64,000 nucleotides of DNA, taken from positions 62,001-126,000 of the forward strand of contig NZ_LXEP01000031.1 in NCBI RefSeq assembly GCF_001654835.1, read 5' to 3'. Source of the DNA: Buttiauxella gaviniae ATCC 51604. Lineage in GTDB: Bacteria > Pseudomonadota > Gammaproteobacteria > Enterobacterales > Enterobacteriaceae. The notes under the pieces were generated by a model that was given only the letters and a program-made list of their open reading frames with translations, searched no databases and was not told where the DNA came from. How positions within the stretch are numbered: the first letter of the stretch is position 1; the number at the start of each line of letters is the position of its first letter. The position numbers and the translations under genes were made by a program. Below are positions 8,398 through 18,035 of the stretch, one piece after another.

Positions 8398-9777
8398 TTA
8401 CGAAGTCTGCAATTTCAACGCGTTTTTGCGCCAGCGGCCAATATCAGCAACGATAAACAGCAACAGGCTGGCACCCATTACCGGCAGGCAGTAGCCAAAG
8501 AGTAGCGCGACAATCACCACTCCTGCACGCCATGCACCTGGCAGCGCAAGCCACGCTTCACTTAGTGTTTGCGCGGGGTTGCTCGCAGAAGCCGTCGGGC
8601 GTTTTAACCACCACATCCGGTAACCGAGAATCACCATCGTGCACAGGCCAATGCCAAACGCTGCCAGCAACAGCTGGTTTGCCAGCCCGAAAAGCACGCC
8701 CATATGAGCATCAATTCCCCAGCGCGTCAGCTTGGCAACCAGCGGGAAATCAGCAAACCAGGTGCGGTCAATCACTTTAAAACTGGTTGGATCGACCGCT
8801 GCAGTATCGACATGCGTCGGCCAGGCGCGGTCAATTTCACTCACGGTCCAGGCTTTATCTGCCGAACGGGCTGGGCGAATCTCGATTTTACTCGATTCAA
8901 TTCCAGCACCACGAGCGGCTGTAAGTACCTGATCCCAGACACTGTCGTCTGTTTGCGGCATTACCATGCCTGGCATCATGGCGTGGTGTTCCGCATGAGG
9001 GGCATGTTGCTGATGCCCGGTTTGTGGCACCAGCGCCGTATTCACCTGTGGCGTCATCCAACCGAGTGCACTGCGCATTTTGTCGATATTTCCCCCCGCC
9101 CACTGCGACCAGGTGAGCCCGGTGGCAGAGAAAAACAGCAGGCCGAGCAGCAACGCAGCACCCAGCGTAATGTGCCAGTGACGCGCTTTTCTTTGCGCGG
9201 TTTGCCGCACTTTTAACTTTCTTTTTGGCCGAGAAGTCAGCCACAACACCACGCCGCCAAGTGCTGCAACCCATAGCCAGGACGCAGCAAGCTCACTGTA
9301 AATTCTGCCGGTATCGCCCAGCAGCAATGCGCGATGGAATTGATCAATCCAGGTACGCAGTGGCAGCACACCGCTGGTGCCATACACCGTCATATCGCCC
9401 TGAATGGCAAGTGTTGCAGGTGAGACAAAAATGGCGCGCGATTCTGACTCGCCAAGCGTCGGGTCAACAAACTGCACGCGCGTGGTGTCGCCAGGATGGG
9501 GGGCTGGCCGCACGGCTGAGATGCTGGCATCGTTGCCAATATATTGGCGTGCAGCGCCTATTTGCTGTGAAATCGGCTGGTTTGGGCCAGTATCTGGCGT
9601 GCGCAAGACTTCATGATAAAGCGCATTCTCAATTTGTGGCGTCAGCACATATAGGCTGCCGGTAAGTGCTGCGATAAAAATAAACGGACCAACAAACAAG
9701 CCAATATAGAAATGCAGACGACGCAAAAGCGTCAGCAACGCGCCACGGCGGGCGAGCTGGGATTGATTCACAGACAT
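8398..9777 (-). CDS. PepSY-associated transmembrane protein
   Basis: A 459-residue inner-membrane protein of the PepSY_TM (PiuB-like) family. The first helix is at about residues 24-47 (FYIGLFVGPFIFIAALTGSLYVL), a second at about 168-185, a third at about 205-225 and two or three more at the C-terminus. The large loops face the periplasm. A Met/His-rich patch (HQQHAPHAEHHAMMPGMVM, about residues 258-276) suggests copper or another soft metal. Family members are linked to iron-siderophore or copper handling, sometimes as membrane reductases. The DUF2946 gene upstream on the same strand, also His/Met-rich, supports a metal role. Function is inferred only. Confidence 0.75.
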   Translation of the reverse strand: MSVNQSQLARRGALLTLLRRLHFYIGLFVGPFIFIAALTGSLYVLTPQIENALYHEVLRTPDTGPNQPISQQIGAARQYIGNDASISAVRPAPHPGDTTRVQFVDPTLGESESRAIFVSPATLAIQGDMTVYGTSGVLPLRTWIDQFHRALLLGDTGRIYSELAASWLWVAALGGVVLWLTSRPKRKLKVRQTAQRKARHWHITLGAALLLGLLFFSATGLTWSQWAGGNIDKMRSALGWMTPQVNTALVPQTGHQQHAPHAEHHAMMPGMVMPQTDDSVWDQVLTAARGAGIESSKIEIRPARSADKAWTVSEIDRAWPTHVDTAAVDPTSFKVIDRTWFADFPLVAKLTRWGIDAHMGVLFGLANQLLLAAFGIGLCTMVILGYRMWWLKRPTASASNPAQTLSEAWLALPGAWRAGVVIVALLFGYCLPVMGASLLLFIVADIGRWRKNALKLQTS

Positions 9778-9818
9778 GGTTATCTCCAGTAAAACTGTGA
9801 CGTTAAATGATGTTTGTA

Positions 9819-10244
9819 TTAACGAGACAGTGCGACAGGAGGCGCGCGTGGCAGCGCTTCGGCATCGTTATGCTGGGGCAGAAGCGCTGCGATAATCGGG
9901 GGCGGTGGCGCACGCGTAATACGCCATGCCAACCAGACAAAGGGAATAAATAGCCAGACGATCAGTGGGATATGCAGCAGAAGTTGGCAATACCCGCAGG
10001 CGATATCATCCATCAAGGAAGCGCCCGCGCCCGGCATCAAGTGGGATGCTGTGGGCATTTCCATATTGCCCATCTCCATCATCATGCCGCCTGAATGGCT
10101 CATCATATGATGCTCACCATTCGCCGCCGCACGCCGCTGTTCCAGTGATTTTGAAATCACCGGGGCGATAAAAAGCATTGCCATCGCGAGTAAAGCGAGA
10201 GCAAAAGGCCATTTATGACGTGAAAGGGAGAAGAGTGATGGCAA
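9819..10244 (-). CDS. DUF2946-type small membrane protein, His/Met-rich
   Basis: A 141-residue protein with an N-terminal membrane segment or signal (WPFALALLAMAMLFIAPVI, residues 12-30). A Met/His-rich stretch follows (EHHMMSHSGGMMMEMGNMEM, about residues 44-63). A CGYC motif at about 83-86 leads into a second helix (LLLHIPLIVWLFIPFVWLAW). This is the DUF2946 pattern, often encoded beside copper transport or PepSY genes. It precedes the PepSY gene by 41 bases. A metallochaperone-like role for copper is plausible but not shown. Confidence 0.65.
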   Translation of the reverse strand: MPSLFSLSRHKWPFALALLAMAMLFIAPVISKSLEQRRAAANGEHHMMSHSGGMMMEMGNMEMPTASHLMPGAGASLMDDIACGYCQLLLHIPLIVWLFIPFVWLAWRITRAPPPPIIAALLPQHNDAEALPRAPPVALSR

Positions 10245-10320
10245 CCGGGCATCTACTAAAACAGCGAGTGTTGCGCGATTGTATATGAAATGTGATGTTG
10301 GAAGGGAGGTTATAACCAGA

Positions 10321-10350
10321 AAAACCCTCCCTTTTTTACAGAGAGGGTTT
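10321..10350 (-). terminator. Rho-independent terminator of the alcohol dehydrogenase gene
   Basis: On the minus strand AAACCCTC (10350-10343) pairs with GAGGGTTT (10329-10322), followed by a T run (TTTTTCT). It lies seven bases beyond the stop codon at 10357. Confidence 0.75.
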
Positions 10351-10356
10351 GCGCAA

Positions 10357-11412
10357 TCAGGCTTTAAGCGTCGCCATATCGATCACGAAACGGTACTTCA
10401 CATCGCTTTTCAGCATCCGCTCATAGGCTGCGTTGATATCGGGCATATTGATCATTTCAATATCAGAAACAATCCCGTGTTCACCGCAGAAATCCAGCAT
10501 TTCCTGGGTTTCTTTGATGCCGCCAATACAGGAGCCGGCAACTGAACGGCGACCCAGAATCATCGGTAAGGTGCTGACCGGTGGTTCAATGCTGCCCAGC
10601 AAACCGACATACACCAGCGTGCCATCAAGAGTCAGTGTTGGCATATAAGGGTTGATATCGTGGTCATAAGGTACGGTGTCTATAATCAGGTCGAACTGAT
10701 TTCTAACCGATGCCATCTGCTCATCATCGGTAGAAAGTACGATGTGATGCGCCCCCAGGCGGCGTGCATCTTCCTCTTTGCTCGCAGAACGGGTGAACAG
10801 AGTGACTTCCGCACCCATCGCATTTGCCAGTTTCAGTGCCATATGGCCTAAGCCACCCAGCCCGATAACAGCCACATTGCTACCTTCGCCTACATTCCAG
10901 TGGCGCAGTGGCGACCACGTGGTAATACCCGCGCACAGCAATGGGGCCGCACCTTTGAGATCCATACCCTCAGGCATTTTCAGCACAAAATCTTCTGAGG
11001 CGACAATCGCCTGCGAGTAACCACCGTAGGTTGGCAGATGATCATGGCGATCAACGCCGTTGTAGGTCTGCACGTTGCCTTCTTCACAGTACTGCTCAAG
11101 ACCCTCTTTACACGGATGGCAGATACGACACGAGTCCACCATACAGCCGATACCCGCGTAATCGCCTGGCTTGAATTTTGTCACGTCACTGCCAACGGAG
11201 GCCACGCGCCCAACGACTTCATGGCCCGGTACCAGCGGATATTGACTGAAACCCCAGTCATTACGCGCTTGGTGTAGGTCTGAGTGGCAAACGCCGCAGT
11301 ACATCACTTCGATCACCACGTCATCTGGACGCGGTGCGCGTCGCATAAATTCAAATGGAGCAAGTGGAACATCTGCGGACTGTGCCGCATAACCGAGCAC
11401 TTTCATCGTCAT
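10357..11412 (-). CDS. Zn-dependent NAD(P) alcohol dehydrogenase / aldehyde reductase (YahK-like)
   Basis: A 351-residue medium-chain dehydrogenase of the cinnamyl-alcohol dehydrogenase/YahK group. The catalytic zinc site appears as GVCHSDLH and VPGHEVVGRV. The structural zinc cysteines are in GCMVDSCRICHPCKEGLEQYC. The nucleotide-binding motif is VIGLGGLGHMALKLA. The C-terminus (GGIKETQEMLDFCGEHGIVSDIEMI, YERMLKSDVKYRFVID) strongly resembles E. coli YahK, an NADPH-dependent broad-range aldehyde reductase. It is a single-gene unit with its own terminator; an ERIC element lies just upstream. It is not next to the yah cluster here, so it may be a paralogue rather than yahK. Confidence 0.88.
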   Translation of the reverse strand: MTMKVLGYAAQSADVPLAPFEFMRRAPRPDDVVIEVMYCGVCHSDLHQARNDWGFSQYPLVPGHEVVGRVASVGSDVTKFKPGDYAGIGCMVDSCRICHPCKEGLEQYCEEGNVQTYNGVDRHDHLPTYGGYSQAIVASEDFVLKMPEGMDLKGAAPLLCAGITTWSPLRHWNVGEGSNVAVIGLGGLGHMALKLANAMGAEVTLFTRSASKEEDARRLGAHHIVLSTDDEQMASVRNQFDLIIDTVPYDHDINPYMPTLTLDGTLVYVGLLGSIEPPVSTLPMILGRRSVAGSCIGGIKETQEMLDFCGEHGIVSDIEMINMPDINAAYERMLKSDVKYRFVIDMATLKA

Positions 11413-11435
11413 GTTTGTTCTCCGAGTTGAGAGGC

Positions 11436-11561
11436 TATACCTAAAATAATTGGAGTTGCTTCAAGGTGGCAAACTCGAGAATCCCCGGGCGCTTACTCAA
11501 GTAAGTGACTGCGGTGAGTGAGTGCAGCCAACGCAGAAGCAACTTCAAGAATGAAGGGTAT
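11436..11561. repeat. ERIC element (126 bp), overlapping a gene end
   Basis: This stretch matches the enterobacterial repetitive intergenic consensus: AATCCCCGGGCGCTTACTCA, then AAGTAAGTGACTGCGGTGAG, and a terminus with AACTTCAAGAATGAAGGGTA. The 126-bp length agrees with the usual 126-127 bp. Its 3' end runs 17 bases into the cupin gene and supplies that gene's last codons and stop. Confidence 0.9.
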
Positions 11562-11967
11562 CTTTTTTGTATTGATCGTCGCTGACGTGTTCCATCCACT
11601 CAACAGGGGTGCCATTGAGTGACTCAGCAATGGCGATATGCGTCATAGCGTTATCTGGTGTCGCGCCATGCCAATGCTTCACACCTTCAGGGATCCAGAC
11701 AATATCACCTTGATTCATTTGGCGGATTTCACCACCCCATTCCTGCAACCAGCCGTGCCCATGGGTGATAATCAGCGTTTGTCCGAGCGGATGCGTATGC
11801 CAGGCGGTACGTGCACCAGGTTCAAAAGTGACGGTAGCGCCACCGGTACGAGCAGGGGGCGTGGTCTGGAAAGGTGCATCAATACGGACTCTACCTGTGA
11901 AGTAACTTTCCGGACCCGTTTGAGAAGGCTGTGATCCAGCCTGGATGATTTTCAGCTTTTCTTCCAT
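11545..11967 (-). CDS. Cupin-domain protein
   Basis: A 140-residue single-domain cupin. Motif 1 is [23 protein letters not shown] (about residues 57-79) and motif 2 is [19 protein letters not shown]. The metal-ligand His residues are present in both. The ATG at 11967 follows GAGGAAAAA; a longer reading to 12015 lacks support. Cupins of this type are often encoded beside alcohol dehydrogenases and LysR genes and may be metal-dependent hydrolases or lyases; substrate unknown. The last four residues and the stop come from an ERIC element, so the C-terminus is probably recent. The divergent LysR gene at 12223 is a likely regulator. Confidence 0.8.
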   Translation of the reverse strand: MEEKLKIIQAGSQPSQTGPESYFTGRVRIDAPFQTTPPARTGGATVTFEPGARTAWHTHPLGQTLIITHGHGWLQEWGGEIRQMNQGDIVWIPEGVKHWHGATPDNAMTHIAIAESLNGTPVEWMEHVSDDQYKKDTLHS

Positions 11968-12192
11968 TTTTTCCTCTACTTCGGCATTCAATGCCGGGGT
12001 TAACAGAGATAACACCAGTCAGAAGTATAGGTAACTGAGCGCGACTGGCAGATAAGTTGGTCGTGGTTTGAGTGCCCACGCTTCGTTGTGAGGACCGAGA
12101 AAGCTATGTTAGCGCCTGTTATTACTGCTGATTAGTCCGGTAAATACGCAAGGAGCTATGAGTTGAATTCATGAATCTGCGTATACTGATAA

Positions 12193-13116
<924 letters not shown>

Positions 13117-13140
13117 TCGATATTTATCAGAAATCGTATT

Positions 13141-13159
13141 GGCCTATTTCCAATAGGCC
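13141..13159. terminator. Stem-loop between convergent LysR and ybdK genes
   Basis: GGCCTATT (13141-13148) pairs with AATAGGCC (13152-13159) around a three-base loop. It lies between two converging stops. The T tracts on both sides are poor, so termination is only suggested. Confidence 0.45.
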
Positions 13160-13178
13160 TCCTGGCAGAAAATTAAAT

Positions 13179-14297
13179 TCACTCAGTTGCCCAAATTTCA
13201 CAATGTTCTCGCATTAACTCGGTCAGAAGCCCTCCCTCAGTAATAAACTGACGAATGCGGCGCGTATCACTGTCGTTATTACGCACATAACCTTCAATGG
13301 CTTCTAAAGCTGATGATGCCCGGAGTTGTGCCGCATAAGGCGCAAGAGTATCGAGCAATGGCAAAATATCTTCTGCCATTGTGCGTTGCTCGCCGGTGCG
13401 CACGTCGGTCAGCATCCCTTCAAGCCCAAAGCGGCAGGCCTGAAAGCGATTGAAACGGTAAAGTAAGTAGTCTTCAGAACGCGGCACAAAGGGACGTTCG
13501 CTAAGCAACCAGTGGGCCAAAGCCTGAATAAATCCGGCGATATGGACCGCACGCGTGATAGTCAGCGGTGTATCCATTACGCGTACTTCAATGGTGCCAA
13601 ATTTTGGACTTGGTCGAATATCCCAGTGCAGGTCTTTCATCGATTGAACGATGCTGCTGGACTCAAGGCGTTGGTACATCCACTTAAACTCGTTCCAGTC
13701 GCCGACGAAAGGTGCAGGCCCGTTATCCGGGAATGCTGAGAAGATATTCAAACGTGACGAGGCATAGGTTGTATCTGCCCCTTGAATATACGGCGATGAA
13801 GCCGAGAGCGCGATGACGTGTGGAACAAAGCGCGACAAGCCATGCAGCAAATAAATAGCGTCCTCTTCGTTCTCACAGCCGACATGCACATGCTGGCCAA
13901 ATACCGTCGCCTGCTTCATTAAATAGCCATAGAGCTCGAGCGTTTTGTTATAGCGTTCGCTCTGGCATACCTCCTGGCGCTGCCATTTTTGAAATGGATG
14001 CGTACCGCCACCGCAAATCGCCAGATGATGTTTACTTGCTGATTGCAGCACATGCTGGCGCAAACTTGAAAGCTGCGCCTGAGCCTGCGCGATATCGCCA
14101 CACACCCCGGTGGCGATTTCGAGCATGCTTTCGGTGATGTCATGTTTGACTTCACCTTCTGTCACCTGGTCTTTCAGAGAGTCAATCAGCAGCGATGAGT
14201 CCTGGCTGAGATCGTTGGCTGGAGGATTGATTATCTGCAATTCCAGCTCGATGCCGAGGGTGTATGGGTCAGAATGATTAAAATCACTTAGTGGCAT
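13179..14297 (-). CDS. ybdK: Carboxylate-amine ligase YbdK (weak gamma-glutamylcysteine synthetase)
   Basis: A 372-residue protein of the GCS2 family, the same length as E. coli YbdK. Recognisable stretches are [57 protein letters not shown] and [25 protein letters not shown]. YbdK has weak glutamate-cysteine ligase activity in vitro; its physiological role is not settled. In this window it neighbours ybdG and ybdJ. An enlarged ERIC element lies upstream of its start. Confidence 0.95.
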   Translation of the reverse strand: MPLSDFNHSDPYTLGIELELQIINPPANDLSQDSSLLIDSLKDQVTEGEVKHDITESMLEIATGVCGDIAQAQAQLSSLRQHVLQSASKHHLAICGGGTHPFQKWQRQEVCQSERYNKTLELYGYLMKQATVFGQHVHVGCENEEDAIYLLHGLSRFVPHVIALSASSPYIQGADTTYASSRLNIFSAFPDNGPAPFVGDWNEFKWMYQRLESSSIVQSMKDLHWDIRPSPKFGTIEVRVMDTPLTITRAVHIAGFIQALAHWLLSERPFVPRSEDYLLYRFNRFQACRFGLEGMLTDVRTGEQRTMAEDILPLLDTLAPYAAQLRASSALEAIEGYVRNNDSDTRRIRQFITEGGLLTELMREHCEIWATE

Positions 14298-14364
14298 GCT
14301 GGACTCTCATTGTTCTGACAATTATTGAATTGAGTATAGCCAGCCGTCTGGAAACGATCGGACA

Positions 14365-14629
14365 TATACCCGTCATACCTCAAGTTGCATGCGCGTTGGC
14401 TACGTTTACTCACCTGACAAATCTGCCTGGAGCAGATTTGAACGCTGTTTACAGCGCCCCAAAGGGGTGAGGCCCATGGATGGGCCGAATAATCACTTAC
14501 CTGAGTAAGCTCATCGGGACTCGTTCTCTTGCCGCGTTACTCGGCGAAGCCTCGCCCCTAAGGGGCCAGCGCAAGCGCTGTTCAAAAGGCTGAAGCCTTT
14601 TGTCCTGCATCTTGAATTATTTGGATATA
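14365..14629. repeat. Enlarged ERIC element (265 bp) with two internal insertions
   Basis: The ends are ERIC-like: TATACCCGTCATACCTCAAG at the left and CTTGAATTATTTGGATATA at the right. The ERIC core CACTTACCTGAGTAAGCTC appears at about 14491-14509. The element is about 138 bp longer than a standard ERIC because of extra DNA at about 14415-14488 and 14536-14604. Both insertions are made of short hairpins, such as AAATCTGC/GCAGATTT, GCGCTG/CAGCGC and AAAAGGCT/AGCCTTTT. It fills most of the 489-base gap between ybdK and ybdG and carries no open reading frame. Confidence 0.8.
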
Positions 14630-14786
14630 GAAACTGTTTTTATCTCATTATTCTTATTGGAAATTATCTGCTACTCATAAATGCAATGATAATATTGTAA
14701 AGAATGTTCAGTGAATTAAAATGCCTTGAAAGTTGCACTAAGAATCATCTCCCTCCATTATATGCGTTGTTCAGGAAGGAGTTATT

Positions 14787-16034
14787 ATGAAAGATTTGGT
14801 TTCATTTTTAAGTACTTTTGGTGTTGTGCTTGACCCAACAACTTCGATATTAGTCGTTCTGGGTATTATTTTTGTATTTGCATTAATTGTTCATTTTATT
14901 CTACACCGCGTTGTACTGCGCACTTTTGAGAAACGTGCGCAATCCAGTCAGCATTTGTGGCTGCAAATCATCACAGAAAACAAGCTATTTCATAGGCTTG
15001 CTTCAACCCTGCAAGGTATTATCGTTAATATCCAGGCTGTGCTGTGGCTGCAAAAAGGCAGTGACGCCAGCGAGATATTAATTATCGGCGCACAGCTTTG
15101 GATTATGCTCTATTCCTTACTGTCGTTATTCTCTTTGCTGGATGTTATTTATAATTTCTCACAGAAATTTACTATTACGTCGGATATTCCTCTAAAAGGA
15201 ATATTCCAGGGTGTGAAGCTCATAAGCTCCCTGGTGATTGGCATTATGATGATTTCCAGAGTTATCGGCCAATCTCCTGCGATTCTTATCAGCGGCCTGG
15301 GTGCAATGGCTGCGGTGTTAATGTTGGTATTTAAAGATCCGATTCTAGGACTGGTGGCCGGTATACAGCTCTCGGCAAACCGTATGTTAAAGCTGGGTGA
15401 CTGGCTGGAAATGCCAAAGTTTGGTGCTGATGGTGCGGTAACTGATATTGGCCTGACTACCGTGAAAGTGCGTAACTGGGATAATACCATTACCACCATT
15501 CCAACTTATGCTCTGGTTTCCGATGCATTTAAAAACTGGAGTGGCATGTCGCAGTCTGGTGGTCGCCGTATTAAGCGCAGTATTAATATTGATACCACCA
15601 GTATTCATTTTCTTTCCGCCGATGAAATACAACGCTTAATGAATGCGAGATTATTGAAGCCCTATATTGACTCGCGTAGCAAAGAAATTGAAGAATATAA
15701 TCGAACTCATAATAGCGACGGGGGGTCAGTGCTCAATGCCCGAAGCATGACTAACGTCGGGACATTCCGTGTTTATCTCACTGAATATCTGCAAAACCAT
15801 CCACGTATTCGTAAGGATATGACGCTAATGGTGCGCCAGTTAGCACCAGGGGCTGAAGGCTTGCCGATAGAGATTTATGCGTTTACCAACACCGTAGCAT
15901 GGCTGGAATATGAAGCCATTCAGGCTGATATTTTCGAGCATATATTTGCCGTGGTTGACGAGTTTGGGCTGCGGATTCATCAAGCGCCGACGGGTAATGA
16001 TATTCGTTCGATTGTGTTGCAGAAGGCTTTGTAG
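14787..16034 (+). CDS. ybdG: Small-conductance mechanosensitive channel YbdG (MscM-type)
   Basis: A 415-residue inner-membrane MscS-family channel, the same length as E. coli YbdG. Several helices occupy about residues 20-190. The pore-lining segment is in [47 protein letters not shown], followed by the MscS beta domain ([35 protein letters not shown]). YbdG gives a miniconductance channel opening on osmotic downshock. The start has a strong AGGAAGGAG. A BIME follows the stop immediately. Confidence 0.95.
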   Translation: MKDLVSFLSTFGVVLDPTTSILVVLGIIFVFALIVHFILHRVVLRTFEKRAQSSQHLWLQIITENKLFHRLASTLQGIIVNIQAVLWLQKGSDASEILIIGAQLWIMLYSLLSLFSLLDVIYNFSQKFTITSDIPLKGIFQGVKLISSLVIGIMMISRVIGQSPAILISGLGAMAAVLMLVFKDPILGLVAGIQLSANRMLKLGDWLEMPKFGADGAVTDIGLTTVKVRNWDNTITTIPTYALVSDAFKNWSGMSQSGGRRIKRSINIDTTSIHFLSADEIQRLMNARLLKPYIDSRSKEIEEYNRTHNSDGGSVLNARSMTNVGTFRVYLTEYLQNHPRIRKDMTLMVRQLAPGAEGLPIEIYAFTNTVAWLEYEAIQADIFEHIFAVVDEFGLRIHQAPTGNDIRSIVLQKAL

Positions 16035-16114
16035 TTGTAGGTCGGATTAGCGTAGCGACATCCGACAATTCTTGTGTAAATGGTGGATGTCGCTTGCGCT
16101 AATCCACCCTACAA
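16035..16114. repeat. BIME (paired REP elements)
   Basis: Two REP units face each other: GGTCGGATTAGCGTAGCGAC then GGATGTCGCTTGCGCTAATCC, bounded by TTGTAG and CTACAA. It lies between ybdG and the convergent ybdJ and may protect both mRNA ends. Confidence 0.85.
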
Positions 16115-16122
16115 CAGCGACG

Positions 16123-16377
16123 CTACGCATCACGGTCAATCGAAAACCAGCGCTTCCAGATAAAGCGAATCACGAAGTATTCAATGGCACCCAACGCCAG
16201 GAACCAAACGCAGAAAATAATGGTATACAGCTGGTTCAAATCCAGCAGATGGAACATCGTGATGAGCTTTTGCGCAAGCTCAATGGTCAGCGCAGGTGCC
16301 GGAAGCAGTAGGCAGGAGAAAAAGGCCAGTAGCAAAATACTACCAGCGCTTATCAAGGTTTCGAGAGGGTGTTTCAT
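16123..16377 (-). CDS. ybdJ: Small membrane protein YbdJ (DUF1158)
   Basis: An 84-residue hydrophobic protein, close to E. coli YbdJ (82 residues): KHPLETLISAGSILLLAFFSCLLLPAPAL, then AQKLITMFHLLDLNQLYTIIFCVWFLALGAIEYFVIRFIWKRWFS. Two membrane helices are evident (about residues 8-28 and 48-74). A second ATG three bases upstream (16380) is equally possible; the one used matches the E. coli N-terminus. Function unknown. In E. coli it also lies near ybdK. Confidence 0.88.
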   Translation of the reverse strand: MKHPLETLISAGSILLLAFFSCLLLPAPALTIELAQKLITMFHLLDLNQLYTIIFCVWFLALGAIEYFVIRFIWKRWFSIDRDA

Positions 16378-16388
16378 CATTATGATTA

Positions 16389-16431
16389 TGCCGGATAAGG
16401 TTTAAACAGAGCCAAAAGCGCATTGTCCGGG
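16389..16431. repeat. Degenerate REP-like element
   Basis: GCCGGATAAGG and CATTGTCCGG frame a diverged REP-like hairpin upstream of ybdJ and downstream of fdnI. It is less well conserved than the other REP elements here. Confidence 0.5.
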
Positions 16432-16490
16432 AAAATAACCGCTGATTCAAATCCCCGGCACAAATGCACCGGGGAAATCAGGGCAGAGCA

Positions 16491-17147
16491 CTACAACCCT
16501 TCAGTACTCTCTTTCTTCGCTTCTTTCGCCAGAACCGCACGATACCAGCGTGGATGGTGCTTCTGTGCCCAGCGGCGGCTGACTTTGCCGACGATCATGC
16601 CTTTTATCGACCCTTTCACCCAGAAAGCCATATACATATGAATCAAAATAGCGTGGATCAATATGATGGCGACGGTGGCGTGAATCAGCAGGCTGTAACG
16701 CACCAGTTTGATGGAAAAGTACGGGGCAAAATAGGGCCGCCAGATAATCACTCCGGTTACCAGCAGCACGAAAATCATGCTCATAATGGTCCAGAACATC
16801 ATCTTCTGCCCGGCGTTATATTTGCCGACATCCGCCACTTTATGCTCGTTGCCTTTCAGCACTTCGACAATATTTTTCACCCACGGCCAGTCCTGCTTTT
16901 CCGGGATATTGTGATGCACGAAACGCACAAACATAAACATCAGCGCCACGAAAATCAGCACGCCAAAAAACGGGTGCAAAATGCGCCCCATCTGCGGCGT
17001 CCCGAACGTTTCCGTCAGCCATTGCAGCGTCGGGAAGAACAGCGCAATGCCGGAAAGTGACACCAGGAAAAAGCAAATCACTACCGTCCAGTGGCAGGCA
17101 CGGTCGATAAATTTCGTCCTGATAATCGATTTGCTCTGCTTAATCAT
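16491..17147 (-). CDS. fdnI: Formate dehydrogenase-N cytochrome b556 (gamma) subunit
   Basis: A 218-residue membrane subunit that anchors the formate dehydrogenase-N complex and passes electrons from the beta subunit to menaquinone through two b hemes. The sequence follows E. coli FdnI (217 residues): [76 protein letters not shown] and [23 protein letters not shown]. The heme-ligand His residues are present. The ATG at 17147 overlaps the end of fdnH by eight bases; a longer reading to 17195 is ignored. FdnI rather than FdoI is chosen on residue similarity. Confidence 0.93.
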   Translation of the reverse strand: MIKQSKSIIRTKFIDRACHWTVVICFFLVSLSGIALFFPTLQWLTETFGTPQMGRILHPFFGVLIFVALMFMFVRFVHHNIPEKQDWPWVKNIVEVLKGNEHKVADVGKYNAGQKMMFWTIMSMIFVLLVTGVIIWRPYFAPYFSIKLVRYSLLIHATVAIILIHAILIHMYMAFWVKGSIKGMIVGKVSRRWAQKHHPRWYRAVLAKEAKKESTEGL

Positions 17148-18024
17148 GATGTTCCTCCTCGTCTTCATCCACCTCTTCGTTTGGCCCGATGCCAATGTAG
17201 TGGAAAATCAGCCCGGCAAAGGTGGCGATAAAACCTGCCGCCGACAACGGTTTGAGGATCCCTTTCCACAGGTTAATCGGCACGTCGATATGCGGATCTT
17301 TCGGCAGGTTGTGATACAGCTCCGGCTGGTCAGCGTGGTGCAGCACATACATCACGTGCGTACCGCCAACGCCCGGCGGGTTGTAGAGGCCCGCGTACGG
17401 ATAGCCGCGTTTTTGTAGCTTCGCTACGCGCTCGTCGGCAACGTCTAACATCTCCTTTTTGGTGCCAAAATGAATGGCACCCGTCGGGCAGGTTTTCACG
17501 CAGGCCGGTTCCTGGCCCACGCTCACGCGATCGACACACAACGTGCATTTGTAGACGCGGTTATCGTCTTTGTTCAGGCGCGGAATATTGAACGGGCAAC
17601 CGGCGATGCAATAGCCGCAGCCAATACAGTGTTCCGACTGAAAATCGACGATCCCGTTAGCGTACTGAATGATGGCACCCGCAGATGGACAGGCTTTCAG
17701 GCAGCCCGGATCTTCGCAGTGCATGCAGCCATCCTTGCGAATCAGCCACTCCAGCTTGCCGTTTTGCGTGGTTTCGCTAAAGCGCATTAACGTCCAGGAT
17801 TTGGCGCTCAAATCGGCGGGGTTATCGTAAACCCCGACGCAATGACCGACTTCATCGCGGATGTCGTTCCACTCCGAGCAGGCGACCTGGCAGGCTTTGC
17901 AGCCAATACAGCTTGAGACGTCAATCAGCTTGGCGACTTCTTCTTTGAAGTCACGAGCCTGCGGCGGCGGCGTAAAGCCGTTGGTAGCCGAACGCTTGAT
18001 AATATCCTGAGATTGCATGGACAT
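17140..18024 (-). CDS. fdnH: Formate dehydrogenase-N iron-sulfur (beta) subunit
   Basis: A 294-residue electron-transfer subunit with four ferredoxin-type [4Fe-4S] clusters, equal in length to E. coli FdnH. Cysteine motifs are [45 protein letters not shown] and [26 protein letters not shown]-terminal helix (about residues 255-278, [24 protein letters not shown]) anchors it at the periplasmic face and is followed by an acidic tail. It passes electrons from FdnG to FdnI. The gene starts 11 bases after the fdnG stop and overlaps fdnI. Confidence 0.95.
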   Translation of the reverse strand: MSMQSQDIIKRSATNGFTPPPQARDFKEEVAKLIDVSSCIGCKACQVACSEWNDIRDEVGHCVGVYDNPADLSAKSWTLMRFSETTQNGKLEWLIRKDGCMHCEDPGCLKACPSAGAIIQYANGIVDFQSEHCIGCGYCIAGCPFNIPRLNKDDNRVYKCTLCVDRVSVGQEPACVKTCPTGAIHFGTKKEMLDVADERVAKLQKRGYPYAGLYNPPGVGGTHVMYVLHHADQPELYHNLPKDPHIDVPINLWKGILKPLSAAGFIATFAGLIFHYIGIGPNEEVDEDEEEHHD

Positions 18025-18035
18025 GAGTTCGCTCC

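Noticed and set aside
8255-8494. Plus-strand frame of 79 codons near the LldR operators
   Set aside because: It runs through the operator and a hairpin and into the antisense of the PepSY gene; no homology or ribosome binding site.
14365-14629. Insertion sequence or prophage remnant
   Set aside because: No transposase or integrase frame and no target duplication; ends and core fit ERIC.
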